Below are positions 1-7,806 of a stretch of 15,800 nt of DNA, piece after piece. Under the pieces are notes generated by a model. That model did no database searches and had not been told where the DNA came from. It saw only the letters and a program-made list of their open reading frames with translations. The position numbers and the translations under genes are program-made. How positions within the stretch are numbered: position 1 is the stretch's first letter; each line of letters begins with the position of its first letter. Source of the DNA: JBGLNJ01 sp964353405 (GTDB lineage: Bacteria > Chloroflexota > Anaerolineae > Fen-1058); the NCBI GenBank assembly GCA_964353405.1, contig CAYGWJ010000497.1:1-15800 (forward strand). The letters are read 5' to 3'.

Positions 1-825
1 CTGCTCGTGACGGCGGACGATGTCAAGCGGCTTGCGCCCGATTTTGCCACCGACGATTTCGAGGTCGCGGCCTATGAGCCCGAATCGGGCTATGCCGATC
101 CGGTCAGCACGGCGAACGCGCTAATGACCGCCGCGCGTGAGCGCGGCGCTCGACTGGTGCAGGCTTGCCAGGTCACCGGCCTCAAGACCGCCGGAGGGCG
201 CGTGACCGGCGTCGAGACCCCTCGCGGCGAGTTTGATGCGCCCGTGATCGTCAACGCGGCGGGCGCGTGGGCCGGCGCGGTCGGGCGCATGGCGGGCGTC
301 GAGCTGCCGGTGGATACGTGGTGGCACGAGGTTGCGTTCATCCGCCGGCCTCGGGCGATGCGCGCGCACCCGGCGGTGATTGACCTGTCGAATGCAATGT
401 ACTTTCGCCCGGAGACGGGCGGCCTCACGCTGATCGGGCTGGAAGACGGCAGCCAGTTCGGCGACCCGCCCGACAGCGAAGCCGATGTCGTCGGGCCGGG
501 CTTTGTGGAGCGCGCGGTGGACCGGCTGTGCCGCCGCATGCCCGGCATGGACGCCGGATCGCTGGCCTCGGCCTATCGCGGCTGCGATGGCATCACGCCG
601 GATCAGCGCCCGATCATGGATCAGGTCGGGCCGGAGGGATTTTATGCGGCGTGCGGATTCAGCGGGACCGGCTTCAAGCTGGGGCCGGCGATTGGCGCGT
701 GCATGGCGGAAATGATTCTGGATGGACAGGCCAGCCTGGTAGACGTATCGGCCTTTACCGCGCGCCGGTTCGAGACGGGTGAACTGCTCAAAGGTGAGTA
801 CGATTACCAAAAGCTCTGGCGTTGA
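1..825 (+). CDS. FAD-dependent oxidoreductase (DAO / sarcosine oxidase beta-like), 5' end outside window
   Basis: The frame is open from base 1, so the gene begins upstream; about 275 C-terminal residues are visible. The FAD-binding GxGxxG N-terminus is missing because of the window edge. Counting from the GTG at base 7, the DAO-family segment VVNAAGAW-like (residues 80-88, IVNAAGAWAG) is present. So is the C-terminal flavin-contacting region with DGITPDQRPIMD (194-205) and GFSGTGFKLGPAIG (217-230). These are typical of the glycine oxidase / sarcosine oxidase beta / D-amino-acid dehydrogenase superfamily, cytosolic enzymes that oxidise secondary or primary amines using FAD. The exact substrate cannot be read from the sequence. 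The NUDIX gene follows after 51 bases on the same strand, so the two may be co-transcribed. Confidence 0.88.
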   Translation: MLVTADDVKRLAPDFATDDFEVAAYEPESGYADPVSTANALMTAARERGARLVQACQVTGLKTAGGRVTGVETPRGEFDAPVIVNAAGAWAGAVGRMAGVELPVDTWWHEVAFIRRPRAMRAHPAVIDLSNAMYFRPETGGLTLIGLEDGSQFGDPPDSEADVVGPGFVERAVDRLCRRMPGMDAGSLASAYRGCDGITPDQRPIMDQVGPEGFYAACGFSGTGFKLGPAIGACMAEMILDGQASLVDVSAFTARRFETGELLKGEYDYQKLWR

Positions 826-876
826 GTTGTCGGACGCTGATACGTCCTCGGACCTGGAATCAGGAAAACCAAAGCA

Positions 877-1308
877 ATGAAACGCGGCATTGACTATATC
901 GGCGTGGGCGTGGGCGCGATCCTCGTGGATGGCGCGGGCCGCCTCTTTCTTTCGCGGCGCGGGCCGCTCGCCAAAAACGAGCGCGGGCTGTGGGAATTCC
1001 CCGGCGGCTCGGTCGAATTTGGCGAAAAGCTGGCCGAGGCGCTGGCGCGCGAGATGCGCGAAGAGTACGGCATTGAAATCGCCGTGGGCGAGCTGCTGGA
1101 CGTGGTGGATCACATCCTGCCGGACGAAGGCCAGCACTGGGTCTCGCCCACGTTTATCTGCCGGGTCAAGTCCGGCGAGCCGGTGATCCGCGAGCCGGGC
1201 AAATGCGTCGAGATCGGCTGGTTCCACCCGGACGAGATGCCGGATGATCTCACACAGATCACGCGCGTGAATCTGGCGCACTACCGGCAACGCCTTCGCG
1301 CCAGGTAG
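877..1308 (+). CDS. NUDIX hydrolase (MutT-like)
   Basis: The 143-residue protein contains a complete NUDIX box: GGSVEFGEKLAEALAREM followed by REEYGI, around residues 46-71. This matches Gx5Ex7REUxEExGU with every metal-binding Glu present. NUDIX enzymes hydrolyse nucleoside diphosphates linked to another group, using Mg2+. The length and the LWEFPGG lead-in are normal for small MutT-like members, but the substrate (oxidised dNTP, ADP-sugar, other) cannot be assigned. The ATG at 877 has AGGA at 862-865 upstream, a rather long spacing of 11. The gene sits 51 bases after the FAD oxidoreductase, same strand. No clear terminator was seen before the next promoter at 1374. Confidence 0.92.
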   Translation: MKRGIDYIGVGVGAILVDGAGRLFLSRRGPLAKNERGLWEFPGGSVEFGEKLAEALAREMREEYGIEIAVGELLDVVDHILPDEGQHWVSPTFICRVKSGEPVIREPGKCVEIGWFHPDEMPDDLTQITRVNLAHYRQRLRAR

Positions 1309-1373
1309 CTGGATGGGTTGATCAAAGCAATGGATAGCCGGGCCAGAGCGTGGAGAGCCGGTGCAGTTTCTGT

Positions 1374-1402
1374 TTGACTTTCCATCGTGCGGGGCTTACA
1401 AT
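1374..1402 (+). promoter_or_regulatory. Sigma70-like promoter, copy 1 of a conserved-spacer family
   Basis: TTGACT (1374-1379), a 17-base spacer, then TACAAT (1397-1402). The spacer TTCCATCGTGCGGGG plus two bases is nearly identical to the spacers of the promoters at 8528 and 9972. Expected transcription start is near 1409, giving a leader of about 30 bases before the UDG-like gene. Confidence 0.8.
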
Positions 1403-1439
1403 CTCTTACGTACCACCGCTACTGAAAGGAGAGTTGGAA

Positions 1440-2048
1440 ATGCGACCCAGCCAACGTCAAAGCTGCCAGGAATTTCCGTGCGCCGATGTGCGGCACGAGT
1501 GTTACATCATCCCGAACGTAGATGTCAAGCCGGGCGAGATTTCCATCGTCATGATCTCGGAAGCAGCACCGGCCAATCCTGACGACTATTACTATGCGGG
1601 CAAAGCAGCCCTGTTCGAGCAGACCACCGTTCAGGCCTTTAACGAGGCCGGGGTAAAGGTCTCTTCCATCAAGGATATCGTCCATCTGGGCGTGTATCTC
1701 ACCACTGCCGTGAAATGCGGCAAGACCGGCTATGGCATCCAGGCAAGTACCATCGGCGAATGCTCACTCATTCTGGAAAAGGAGCTCGCCCTGTTTCCAA
1801 AGGTAGAAGTGTTCATGCTGATGGGAGATGTTGCCATCAAGGCGGTCAACGCCATTGCCAGGCGGGCGGGCGAACCGAGGGTGATCCCGGCCGGCTCCAC
1901 ATACAAGCTCCGAGGACAGGAGTATTTTTTCCGAGGGAAGCGGGTTTTTCCGTCCTACCTGCAAGTCGGCCCTAGCTTTTTCATCGAAAAGAGCAAACGC
2001 AGAGCGATTGCACAAGACATCGCCGCCGCAGTGCGCCTCGTCAAGTGA
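1440..2048 (+). CDS. Uracil-DNA glycosylase superfamily protein (family 4-like, likely Fe-S)
   Basis: The protein has 202 residues. The ATG at 1440 is chosen because AAAGGAG (about 1425-1431) lies just upstream and the promoter -10 ends at 1402; longer readings would begin upstream of the promoter. UDG-superfamily landmarks: ISEAAP (39-44) in the position of the GEAPG water-activating loop, and FPSYLQVGPSFF (170-181) in the position of the HPS minor-groove loop. Cysteines at 9, 14, 93 and 108, with VKC (91-93) and ECSLILEKEL (107-116), resemble the four 4Fe-4S ligands of family 4 enzymes; C21 is an extra candidate. The family removes uracil or other deaminated bases from DNA. The loops differ from the canonical ones, so activity is uncertain. 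It is first in an apparent operon with the isomerase and oxidoreductase that follow. Confidence 0.75.
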   Translation: MRPSQRQSCQEFPCADVRHECYIIPNVDVKPGEISIVMISEAAPANPDDYYYAGKAALFEQTTVQAFNEAGVKVSSIKDIVHLGVYLTTAVKCGKTGYGIQASTIGECSLILEKELALFPKVEVFMLMGDVAIKAVNAIARRAGEPRVIPAGSTYKLRGQEYFFRGKRVFPSYLQVGPSFFIEKSKRRAIAQDIAAAVRLVK

Positions 2049-2103
2049 TGAGAAAGGTCAGGCAAGTCACTCGACAATTGGACGCACGGTAGGAGGGTGT
2101 TAC

Positions 2104-2859
2104 ATGGGCATGCTGTCTGCAGATTACAGGGACAAGGTCGCCATCGTCAAGTTGAGCCGAGGCGTCACGAATGCCCTGGATTTGGAGCTGGTAAATGAGC
2201 TGGGAGCGCTCCTGGAGCGGATCGAACACGACTCGAGCGTGAGCGCGCTGGTGCTGGGCAGTAGCAGTGGCAAGTTCTTTTCCATCGGCTTTGACATCCC
2301 GCACTTGTTCGAGCTGCCGAGGGAGGATTTTGAGACGTTTTACACGGCGTTCAACCGTGTCTGCCAGAGTCTGTACACGCTGCCCAAGCCGACAGTGGCC
2401 GCCATCACAGGGCACGCCGTAGCGGGTGGGTGCATCCTGGCGCTGTGTTGCGACTATCGCTTTATTGCGGAAGGCAAAAAGCTGATGGGGTTGAACGAGA
2501 TCAAGCTGGGCGTGCCTGTTCCCTATCTGGCCGACTGTGTGCTGCGGGATCTCGTCGGGACTCGTTACGCGCGGGACATGCTGGACTCGGGTGAGTTTTA
2601 CGCGCCGGCGGACTCGCTGCGGATGGGCCTGGTTGACCAGGTGCTCCCAGCCGGGGACGTGATAGCGAGAGCCGTCGAGAAAGCCAGGCTCCTGGGCGCG
2701 TTGCCCCCCGAAGCATTTGCGCTGATCAAGCGGAATCGAGTTGAGCAAGTCGAGCAGCGGGTCCTGGCGCGGCGAGAGGAAAAGGAACGCTTGTTTGTAG
2801 AGGGCTGGTATTCCGATGAGGCACGCCGGCGGCTGAGGGAAGCCGTAGAAAAGTTCTAG
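2104..2859 (+). CDS. Enoyl-CoA hydratase/isomerase family protein, ECI1-like delta3-delta2-enoyl-CoA isomerase
   Basis: The 251-residue crotonase-fold protein starts at ATG 2104, with a strong AGGAGG (2091-2096) just before it. Oxyanion-hole segments are SIGFDIPHLF (60-69) and GHAVAGGC (103-110). The segment MGLNEIKLGV (128-137) carries the conserved Glu132, equivalent to the single catalytic Glu of mitochondrial ECI1. The second hydratase Glu, expected right after GGC, is Ile111. One Glu instead of two favours double-bond isomerisation, needed for beta-oxidation of unsaturated fatty acyl-CoA, over hydration. This residue comparison is from memory of the families. It lies 55 bases after the UDG-like gene and 12 bases before the oxidoreductase, same strand. 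Confidence 0.85.
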   Translation: MGMLSADYRDKVAIVKLSRGVTNALDLELVNELGALLERIEHDSSVSALVLGSSSGKFFSIGFDIPHLFELPREDFETFYTAFNRVCQSLYTLPKPTVAAITGHAVAGGCILALCCDYRFIAEGKKLMGLNEIKLGVPVPYLADCVLRDLVGTRYARDMLDSGEFYAPADSLRMGLVDQVLPAGDVIARAVEKARLLGALPPEAFALIKRNRVEQVEQRVLARREEKERLFVEGWYSDEARRRLREAVEKF

Positions 2860-2864
2860 GAGGT
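2858..2864 (+). promoter_or_regulatory. Ribosome binding site overlapping the upstream stop codon
   Basis: AGGAGGT overlaps the TAG of the isomerase gene (2857-2859) and precedes the ATG at 2872 by 7 bases. It supports tight operon coupling of the isomerase and the oxidoreductase. Confidence 0.75.
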
Positions 2865-2871
2865 CATTGAA

Positions 2872-3897
2872 ATGACGACGAAAGTGAATCGCCAGTGGCG
2901 TCTGGCTGCGCGGCCTGTGGGCCTGGTCAAAGAATCGGATTTTGAGTGGAGGGAGGAACCGGCGCCGATCCCCGGCGAAGGTGAACTAATCGTCCACAAC
3001 CTCTATCTGTCTCTCGATCCGACCAACCGGGGCTGGATGAACGAGACAGCCACGTACCTCCGGCCTGTGGCCATCGGCGAGGTGATGCGCGGCATCACCC
3101 TCGGCGTTGTCGAGCAATCTCGCCATGCCCAATTTCCAGAAGGCGCGCTGGTTCAGGGGACACTGGGGTGGCAGGACTATGCGCTATCGAACGGCACGGG
3201 CCTGACCCTTCTGCCCAATGACCCGTCCATTCCGCTGACGGCCCATTTTGGTCTCTATGGCATCATCGGCCCGACGGCCTACTTTGGCCTCCTGGATATT
3301 GGCAAGCCTCGAGCGGGCGAGACACTCGTCGTGTCGGCGGCGGCCGGTGCGGTTGGATCACTCGTGGGCCAGATCGGCAAGATCAAGGGGTGCCGCGTGG
3401 TTGGGATTGCGGGCAGCGAGGAGAAATGTCGCTGGATCCAGGACGAGCTGGGGTTTGATGCTGCGATCAATTACAAGACGGGACCGGTCCGAGCAGCGCT
3501 CAAGAAGATTTGTCCGGACGGCATTGACGTCCACTTTGAAAGCGTCGGCGGCGAAATCCTGGATGCGGCCCTGAGCCTGATCAACCTCCGCGCGCGGATC
3601 GTTCTGTGTGGCTTGATCTCGCAGTATAACGCGACCCGGCCCGTGCCCGGCCCGTATTACTTGGGCAATATTCTGACCCAGCGCGCCCGCATCGAGGGGT
3701 TTATCGTCCTCGACTATATGCCACGCGCCCAGGAGGCCATACGCGACCTGAGCCGGTGGTATGCGGAAGGCAGGCTGCGCTATCGGGTGGATGTGGTGGA
3801 AGGTCTGGAGAACGCGCCTCGCGCGCTCAACAAGCTCTTTGACGGATCGAACCAGGGCAAGCTCGTCGTCAAGGTCTCGACGTCGCTCTCGCGATAG
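2872..3897 (+). CDS. NADP-dependent oxidoreductase, zinc-free MDR superfamily (CurA / prostaglandin reductase-like)
   Basis: The 341-residue protein has the medium-chain dehydrogenase/reductase layout. An N-terminal GroES-like domain includes LYLSLDPTNRGWM (44-56), characteristic of the PTGR/LTB4 dehydrogenase branch. A Rossmann domain carries AAAGAVGSLVGQ (156-167) for NADPH binding, and the C-terminus is closed by KLVVKVS. Zinc-ligand cysteines are absent, as expected for enone/alkene reductases that reduce the C=C bond of alpha,beta-unsaturated carbonyls. It follows the ECI1-like isomerase after 12 bases and shares its ribosome binding region, so a joint role in handling unsaturated acyl or enone compounds is plausible. 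The gene converges on the ABC operon with only 27 bases between the stop codons and no obvious terminator hairpin. Confidence 0.9.
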   Translation: MTTKVNRQWRLAARPVGLVKESDFEWREEPAPIPGEGELIVHNLYLSLDPTNRGWMNETATYLRPVAIGEVMRGITLGVVEQSRHAQFPEGALVQGTLGWQDYALSNGTGLTLLPNDPSIPLTAHFGLYGIIGPTAYFGLLDIGKPRAGETLVVSAAAGAVGSLVGQIGKIKGCRVVGIAGSEEKCRWIQDELGFDAAINYKTGPVRAALKKICPDGIDVHFESVGGEILDAALSLINLRARIVLCGLISQYNATRPVPGPYYLGNILTQRARIEGFIVLDYMPRAQEAIRDLSRWYAEGRLRYRVDVVEGLENAPRALNKLFDGSNQGKLVVKVSTSLSR

Positions 3898-3924
3898 CGG
3901 CGGTTTGCCGACTCGCCGGGTTTC

Positions 3925-5745
3925 TCACACCATCGCCGCCGTTCGGCCGGGCCGCGTGTTGATCGCCTCCAGGCTTTGATGCCGAAAGTAGGTGTTGTAC
4001 AACTCGGCATAGTGCCCACCTTGCCGAATCAGCCCGTCGTGATCGCCTTCCTCGATGATCTGCCCTTCGCGCATGACGATGATGCGGTCGCACGTCTTGA
4101 CGGTAGACAGGCGGTGCGCGATCAGGATGGACGTGCTGTTCTCTAGAATCAGGTCGAGCGCTTCCTTGATCTGGCTTTCGGTGAACGGATCAATGCTGGC
4201 GGTGGCCTCGTCCAGGATAAAGATGGCGGGTCGCTGCGCCAGCACGCGCGTCAGCGCCACGAGCTGGCGCTGCCCCATCGAGAGCCGCCCGCCGCGCACG
4301 CCGACATCGCTGTGCAGGCCGTCAGGCAAAACGTCGAGCCACTCGCCGCCGCCGATGCGGCGCGCAATCGCTTCGATCTCGTCGTCGCTCAATTCGGGCC
4401 GCGCGTAGCGGATGTTGTCGGCCACTGTGCCCGCGAACAGGAACGGCGTCTGCGACACGATGCCAAGCTGCGTGCGATAGCTGGCGAGGTCGAACGAGCG
4501 GATGTCGCGCCCGTCAAGGGTGATCGAACCCGATTGAAATTCGTAAAAGCGCGCGATCAGCTTGGCGATGCTGCTCTTGCCCGCGCCGGTGTGCCCGACG
4601 AGCGCGACGTTTTCGCCCGGCCTGATGTGCACCGAAAAATCACACAGCACGCCTTCCTGGTCGGTGTAACGAAAATCCACGTGCTCGAACTCGATCTCGC
4701 CGCGCAGCGCGGGCGCGGGGAGATGATCGGTCTGGCGCACGACCGGCTCGGCGTCAATCAGCGCAAAGACGCGCTCGGCGGCGGAGAGGCCGGACTGGAC
4801 CTGGCTCCAGAACGACGAGATGTTGATCATCGGCATCCAGAAGCGATCCACGCTGGCGACAAAGAGATACCACGCGCCAATCGAAATATCGCCCGAGGCC
4901 GCCGCCAGGCCGCCCAAGTACACCAGAATCGCCGTGCCCACGCCGGCCAGCGCATTCAACGTAGGAAAGACGTTCGCCAGCACAAAGCCGCGCCGCAGGT
5001 TCACGCGGTACGACAGGTTGTTGATGCCGACAAAGTGATCGTACAGCGCCGATTCCTGCCGAAAGTTCTTGGCAATCTGGATGCCCGTCACCGCTTCCTG
5101 CACCGCCGCGTTGACCTCGCCCATCGCCCGAAAGCCCTGCCGGGTCACGCGCCGCGCAATCGTTCGGAAGCTGACCGCCACCCCATACACGACCGGCGAC
5201 ATGGACAACAACGCGAGCATCAGTCGCCATTCGATCCGCGCCAGAATCGGCAGCAGGATCAAGACGGTGAGGACCTGGCTAAAGAGATCCGTGACCAGCG
5301 TGACCATCTGCGCGAACTCCTGCGTATCCGACGTGATGCGGCTGATAATCTTGCCGGTCTTGAACTCGTCATAGAACGACAGGTCGTGGTTGACCGAGGC
5401 GTTGAACGCATCGCGCCGGAGCCCCAGCACCACGTCGCCCGTGACGACCGCGGCGAATCGCCGCCGCACCCAGTTGGCGGCCCAGTTCAACACGCCGACC
5501 AGCAGCACCACCGCGACCAGCCCGATAAAGTAAGAATTGGATTGACTCTGCACCAGCGATTGGACGCCGTTCGAGACCAGCAGCGGAATTGCCGCGCCCG
5601 CGCCCGCCATCGCCAGCGTCATGGTCGAGATCACGACGACGCGCGAGCGATAGCCCCGAAAATATGAAAAGATGCGGCCAAGCAGCACCCGATCGGAATA
5701 GCTCCGGTCGTAGGCTTCCGCGTTGAGATTGCCAAACATGCCCAT
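3925..5745 (-). CDS. ABC exporter half-transporter (TMD-NBD), subunit with the catalytic Glu
   Basis: The 606-residue fused permease/ATPase has a six-helix type IV exporter membrane domain (about residues 30-325) followed by the nucleotide-binding domain. NBD motifs: Walker A GHTGAGKS (384-391), Q-loop SQ (431-432), Walker B IFILDE (508-513) with catalytic Glu513, and H-loop His544. The ABC signature is LSMGQ (488-492) instead of LSGGQ. It starts three bases after the stop of the partner gene, with GAGGT overlapping that stop, so translation is probably coupled. With the neighbour it should form a heterodimeric drug/lipid/peptide exporter of the BmrCD/LmrCD/TM287-288 type in the cytoplasmic membrane. 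The substrate cannot be predicted. Confidence 0.95.
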   Translation of the reverse strand: MGMFGNLNAEAYDRSYSDRVLLGRIFSYFRGYRSRVVVISTMTLAMAGAGAAIPLLVSNGVQSLVQSQSNSYFIGLVAVVLLVGVLNWAANWVRRRFAAVVTGDVVLGLRRDAFNASVNHDLSFYDEFKTGKIISRITSDTQEFAQMVTLVTDLFSQVLTVLILLPILARIEWRLMLALLSMSPVVYGVAVSFRTIARRVTRQGFRAMGEVNAAVQEAVTGIQIAKNFRQESALYDHFVGINNLSYRVNLRRGFVLANVFPTLNALAGVGTAILVYLGGLAAASGDISIGAWYLFVASVDRFWMPMINISSFWSQVQSGLSAAERVFALIDAEPVVRQTDHLPAPALRGEIEFEHVDFRYTDQEGVLCDFSVHIRPGENVALVGHTGAGKSSIAKLIARFYEFQSGSITLDGRDIRSFDLASYRTQLGIVSQTPFLFAGTVADNIRYARPELSDDEIEAIARRIGGGEWLDVLPDGLHSDVGVRGGRLSMGQRQLVALTRVLAQRPAIFILDEATASIDPFTESQIKEALDLILENSTSILIAHRLSTVKTCDRIIVMREGQIIEEGDHDGLIRQGGHYAELYNTYFRHQSLEAINTRPGRTAAMV

Positions 5746-5748
5746 CGT

Positions 5749-7500
5749 CTACCTCGCAAAGATTCTGCGATACGCCGCCGATCTTTCCATCAGCTCGTCG
5801 TGCGTGCCGAGCGCCACCGCCTGGCCGCCGCGCATCACGATGATGACATCGGCCCAGCGAATCTGCGACAGGCGGTGCGTGATGAGGAGCGTCGTCCGCC
5901 CGCGCGAAGCGGTATAGATCGCCTGCTGAATCTGATCCTCCGTCGCGCTGTCAATCGCGCTGGTGGCGTCGTCGAGGATCAGGATTTTGGGGTCGGTCAG
6001 CAGGGCGCGGGCAAGCGCGATGCGCTGGCGCTGCCCACCCGAAAGCGTCACGCCGCGCTCGCCGACGGTGGTGTTGTAGCCGTCGTTGAAATTCATGATA
6101 AAGTCGTGCGCCTGCGCGGCCCTGGCGGCGGCCTCGACCTGCGCGGGCGTGGCATCCGGGCAGCCGAATTTGATGTTTTCGGCCACCGTGCGCGAAAACA
6201 GGAACAAGTCCTGCTCGATGATCGAAATCTGCGGCCGCAGCGCGGCAAGCTGCCAATCGCGCACGTCCACGCCGTCAATCATCACGCAGCCCTGGGTGGC
6301 TTCATAGATGCGATTGAGCAGCTTGATGATGCTCGTCTTGCCCGAGCCGGTCTGCCCCACCAGCGCAACCGTCTGGCCCGGCTCGATGCGGAACGAGACG
6401 TCGTCGAGCACTGGTTTGTCCGAATGATACTTGAAGGTCACGTGATCGAACTCGATGGCGCCGCGCATCTGGCCCGAATAGCCGGTCTGGTTCTCGTCCA
6501 GGTCGCTTTTTGCGTTGATCAGCGCGAGGATGCGGTTGGCGCTCGACAGCCCCGAAGCAATCTGCGGATAGGCGAACGACGTCTGAAAAGTCGGAAAGCC
6601 GAGCAGGAGCAGCAGGCCGTTGTACGTAATGACCTGCCCGATATTGATCAGCCCCAGGCGATTCAGAATCAGCGAGTGCGCCAGCCCGGCCGCGCTAATG
6701 AGAGCCAGCCACAGGAACGGCAAGAAACGCGCCTCGATGCGCCCCTGCGCCACATAGGCATCGCGATAGGCCCTGGCGCCCGCCTCGAATTTTTCGATGG
6801 CCTGACTTTCCTGCGCCGCGCCCTTGACCGTCTCGATGCCTTCGATGGCTTCGGCCAGCACCGCGTTCATGCCGCCGAACTGGCGGCGGACGGTTTCGGT
6901 GGCCGGGCGCAGTTGGCCCAAAAAGCGCTGCAGCAGAAGAAAATAGCCGACGGCAAAAATCAGCGGGACGACGACCAGCGCCGGGTGCATCGCCGGCGCG
7001 ATGACGAACGGCATCACCAGGAACATGGACGAGCCGATGACCAGGTTGACGCCGGGGTTCATCATCAGGTTGACCTCGCGCACGTCATTGGTGGCGCGCG
7101 CCATCACGTCGCCCACCGACTGCTGGTCGTGGAACGTCATGCTCTTGCCGATCAGGCTGGCGTACAGCTCGTGGCGCGTGTCGCGCTCGAGCCGCTGGCC
7201 GATGACCTCGGCGCTAAAGTTGCGGCCAAGCTGCAAAAGGGCGCGCACGACCTGCGACACAATGATGCTGACCGCCGCCACGCCGATCAGATTGTACTGA
7301 ATGGGGCGCGCCATCACGGCGTTGAACGCCTGGCCGATGTACACCGACATCAGCGCACCCCCGGCGGCGTTGCCGATCGCGCCGACGAGCAGGGTCAGGA
7401 TAAAAATCTTGTGGCGCATGACGTGCGACACGATCCAGCGCGCGGCGTTATCGTGACGCCCGGGCGCCCAGTTGAGTTGAATCGAGAATTCAGAGTTCAT
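5749..7500 (-). CDS. ABC exporter half-transporter (TMD-NBD), subunit with Walker B Asp-Asp
   Basis: The 583-residue protein has a membrane domain (about residues 30-325) and an ATPase domain with Walker A GQTGSGKT (382-389), a Q-loop ending IIEQ (427-430), canonical LSGGQ (486-490), Walker B ILILDD (506-511) and His542. The residue after the Walker B Asp is Asp511, where active ABC ATPases have Glu. Paired with the partner's altered LSMGQ, this predicts one degenerate and one consensus ATP site, the usual state of heterodimeric exporters. The ATG at 7500 is chosen because AGGAAAG precedes it; an in-frame TTG at 7527 would add nine residues but falls in the leader hairpin. It is the first gene of the two-gene operon. 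Confidence 0.95.
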   Translation of the reverse strand: MNSEFSIQLNWAPGRHDNAARWIVSHVMRHKIFILTLLVGAIGNAAGGALMSVYIGQAFNAVMARPIQYNLIGVAAVSIIVSQVVRALLQLGRNFSAEVIGQRLERDTRHELYASLIGKSMTFHDQQSVGDVMARATNDVREVNLMMNPGVNLVIGSSMFLVMPFVIAPAMHPALVVVPLIFAVGYFLLLQRFLGQLRPATETVRRQFGGMNAVLAEAIEGIETVKGAAQESQAIEKFEAGARAYRDAYVAQGRIEARFLPFLWLALISAAGLAHSLILNRLGLINIGQVITYNGLLLLLGFPTFQTSFAYPQIASGLSSANRILALINAKSDLDENQTGYSGQMRGAIEFDHVTFKYHSDKPVLDDVSFRIEPGQTVALVGQTGSGKTSIIKLLNRIYEATQGCVMIDGVDVRDWQLAALRPQISIIEQDLFLFSRTVAENIKFGCPDATPAQVEAAARAAQAHDFIMNFNDGYNTTVGERGVTLSGGQRQRIALARALLTDPKILILDDATSAIDSATEDQIQQAIYTASRGRTTLLITHRLSQIRWADVIIVMRGGQAVALGTHDELMERSAAYRRIFAR

Positions 7501-7526
7501 GTTTCTTTCCTGCGGCAGGGACAACA

Positions 7527-7558
7527 AGACACAAAGGCATCCGGCAGCCTTTGTGTCT
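7527..7558 (-). repeat. Perfect 12-bp inverted repeat in the ABC operon leader
   Basis: AGACACAAAGGC (7527-7538) and its exact reverse complement GCCTTTGTGTCT (7547-7558) are separated by eight bases. The repeat lies between the predicted ABC transcription start (about 7583) and the ATG at 7500. No T-run follows on the minus strand, so it is a leader hairpin or an operator rather than a simple terminator. Confidence 0.8.
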
Positions 7559-7589
7559 GTGTGGCCTGTGGGTCCATTTAGACGGTTGC

Positions 7590-7618
7590 ATTCTACCTCA
7601 GGTTTCCGTCTGCGCCAA
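7590..7618 (-). promoter_or_regulatory. Sigma70-like promoter of the ABC exporter operon
   Basis: On the minus strand, TTGGCG (7618-7613), exactly 17 bases, then TAGAAT (7595-7590). The leader would be about 83 bases and include the 12-bp hairpin. The spacer is unlike that of the conserved promoter family in this window. Confidence 0.65.
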
Positions 7619-7645
7619 TCGGGATCAGGTCACTCGCATCCCGAT
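7618..7645. promoter_or_regulatory. Candidate operator: 8-bp inverted repeat abutting the ABC -35 box
   Basis: ATCGGGAT (7618-7625) and ATCCCGAT (7638-7645) are perfect inverted half-sites with centres 20 bp apart, two helical turns. The site touches the upstream edge of the predicted -35 of the ABC operon, a typical position for a dimeric regulator. No regulator gene is adjacent. Confidence 0.5.
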
Positions 7646-7702
7646 GCCCCCCCCGCGTTTTTCGGAAAAGCCAAAGAGAAAAACGGCGCACCGAAATTGT
7701 CG

Positions 7703-7708
7703 TATAAT
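7703..7708 (+). promoter_or_regulatory. Possible -10 element for the 7807 gene
   Basis: A perfect TATAAT lies about 100 bases upstream of the gene. No convincing -35 is seen at 16-18 bases, where the sequence is A-rich. Confidence 0.4.
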
Positions 7709-7806
7709 CAGGCCCAGTGCATTTCCGCCACTCGTACACAGGAGGATAGAGTGTGCTCCGCGTGCCCATCCGGATGACGGGCAGCGGATATTGGAGGCAA
7801 AGTCTG

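Noticed and set aside
121..1290. 389-codon minus-strand frame across the oxidoreductase and NUDIX genes
   Set aside because: It spans two genes with clear family motifs on the other strand and has shadow-like composition.
3898..3924. Possible bidirectional terminator between convergent genes
   Set aside because: Only 5-bp imperfect GC stems and no T-runs on either strand.
4312..5667. 451-codon open frame on the + strand opposite the second ABC gene
   Set aside because: Same shadow effect; low-complexity charged composition and no recognisable domain.
5800..7581. 593-codon open frame on the + strand opposite the ABC exporter gene
   Set aside because: High-GC antisense shadow. The protein is an Arg/His/Asp/Gln-rich composition with no motifs, while the opposite strand has complete ABC motifs.
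7767..7776. CATCCGGATG palindrome near the start of the 7807 gene
   Set aside because: Ten bases, single occurrence noted, no positional logic; not enough to call an operator.
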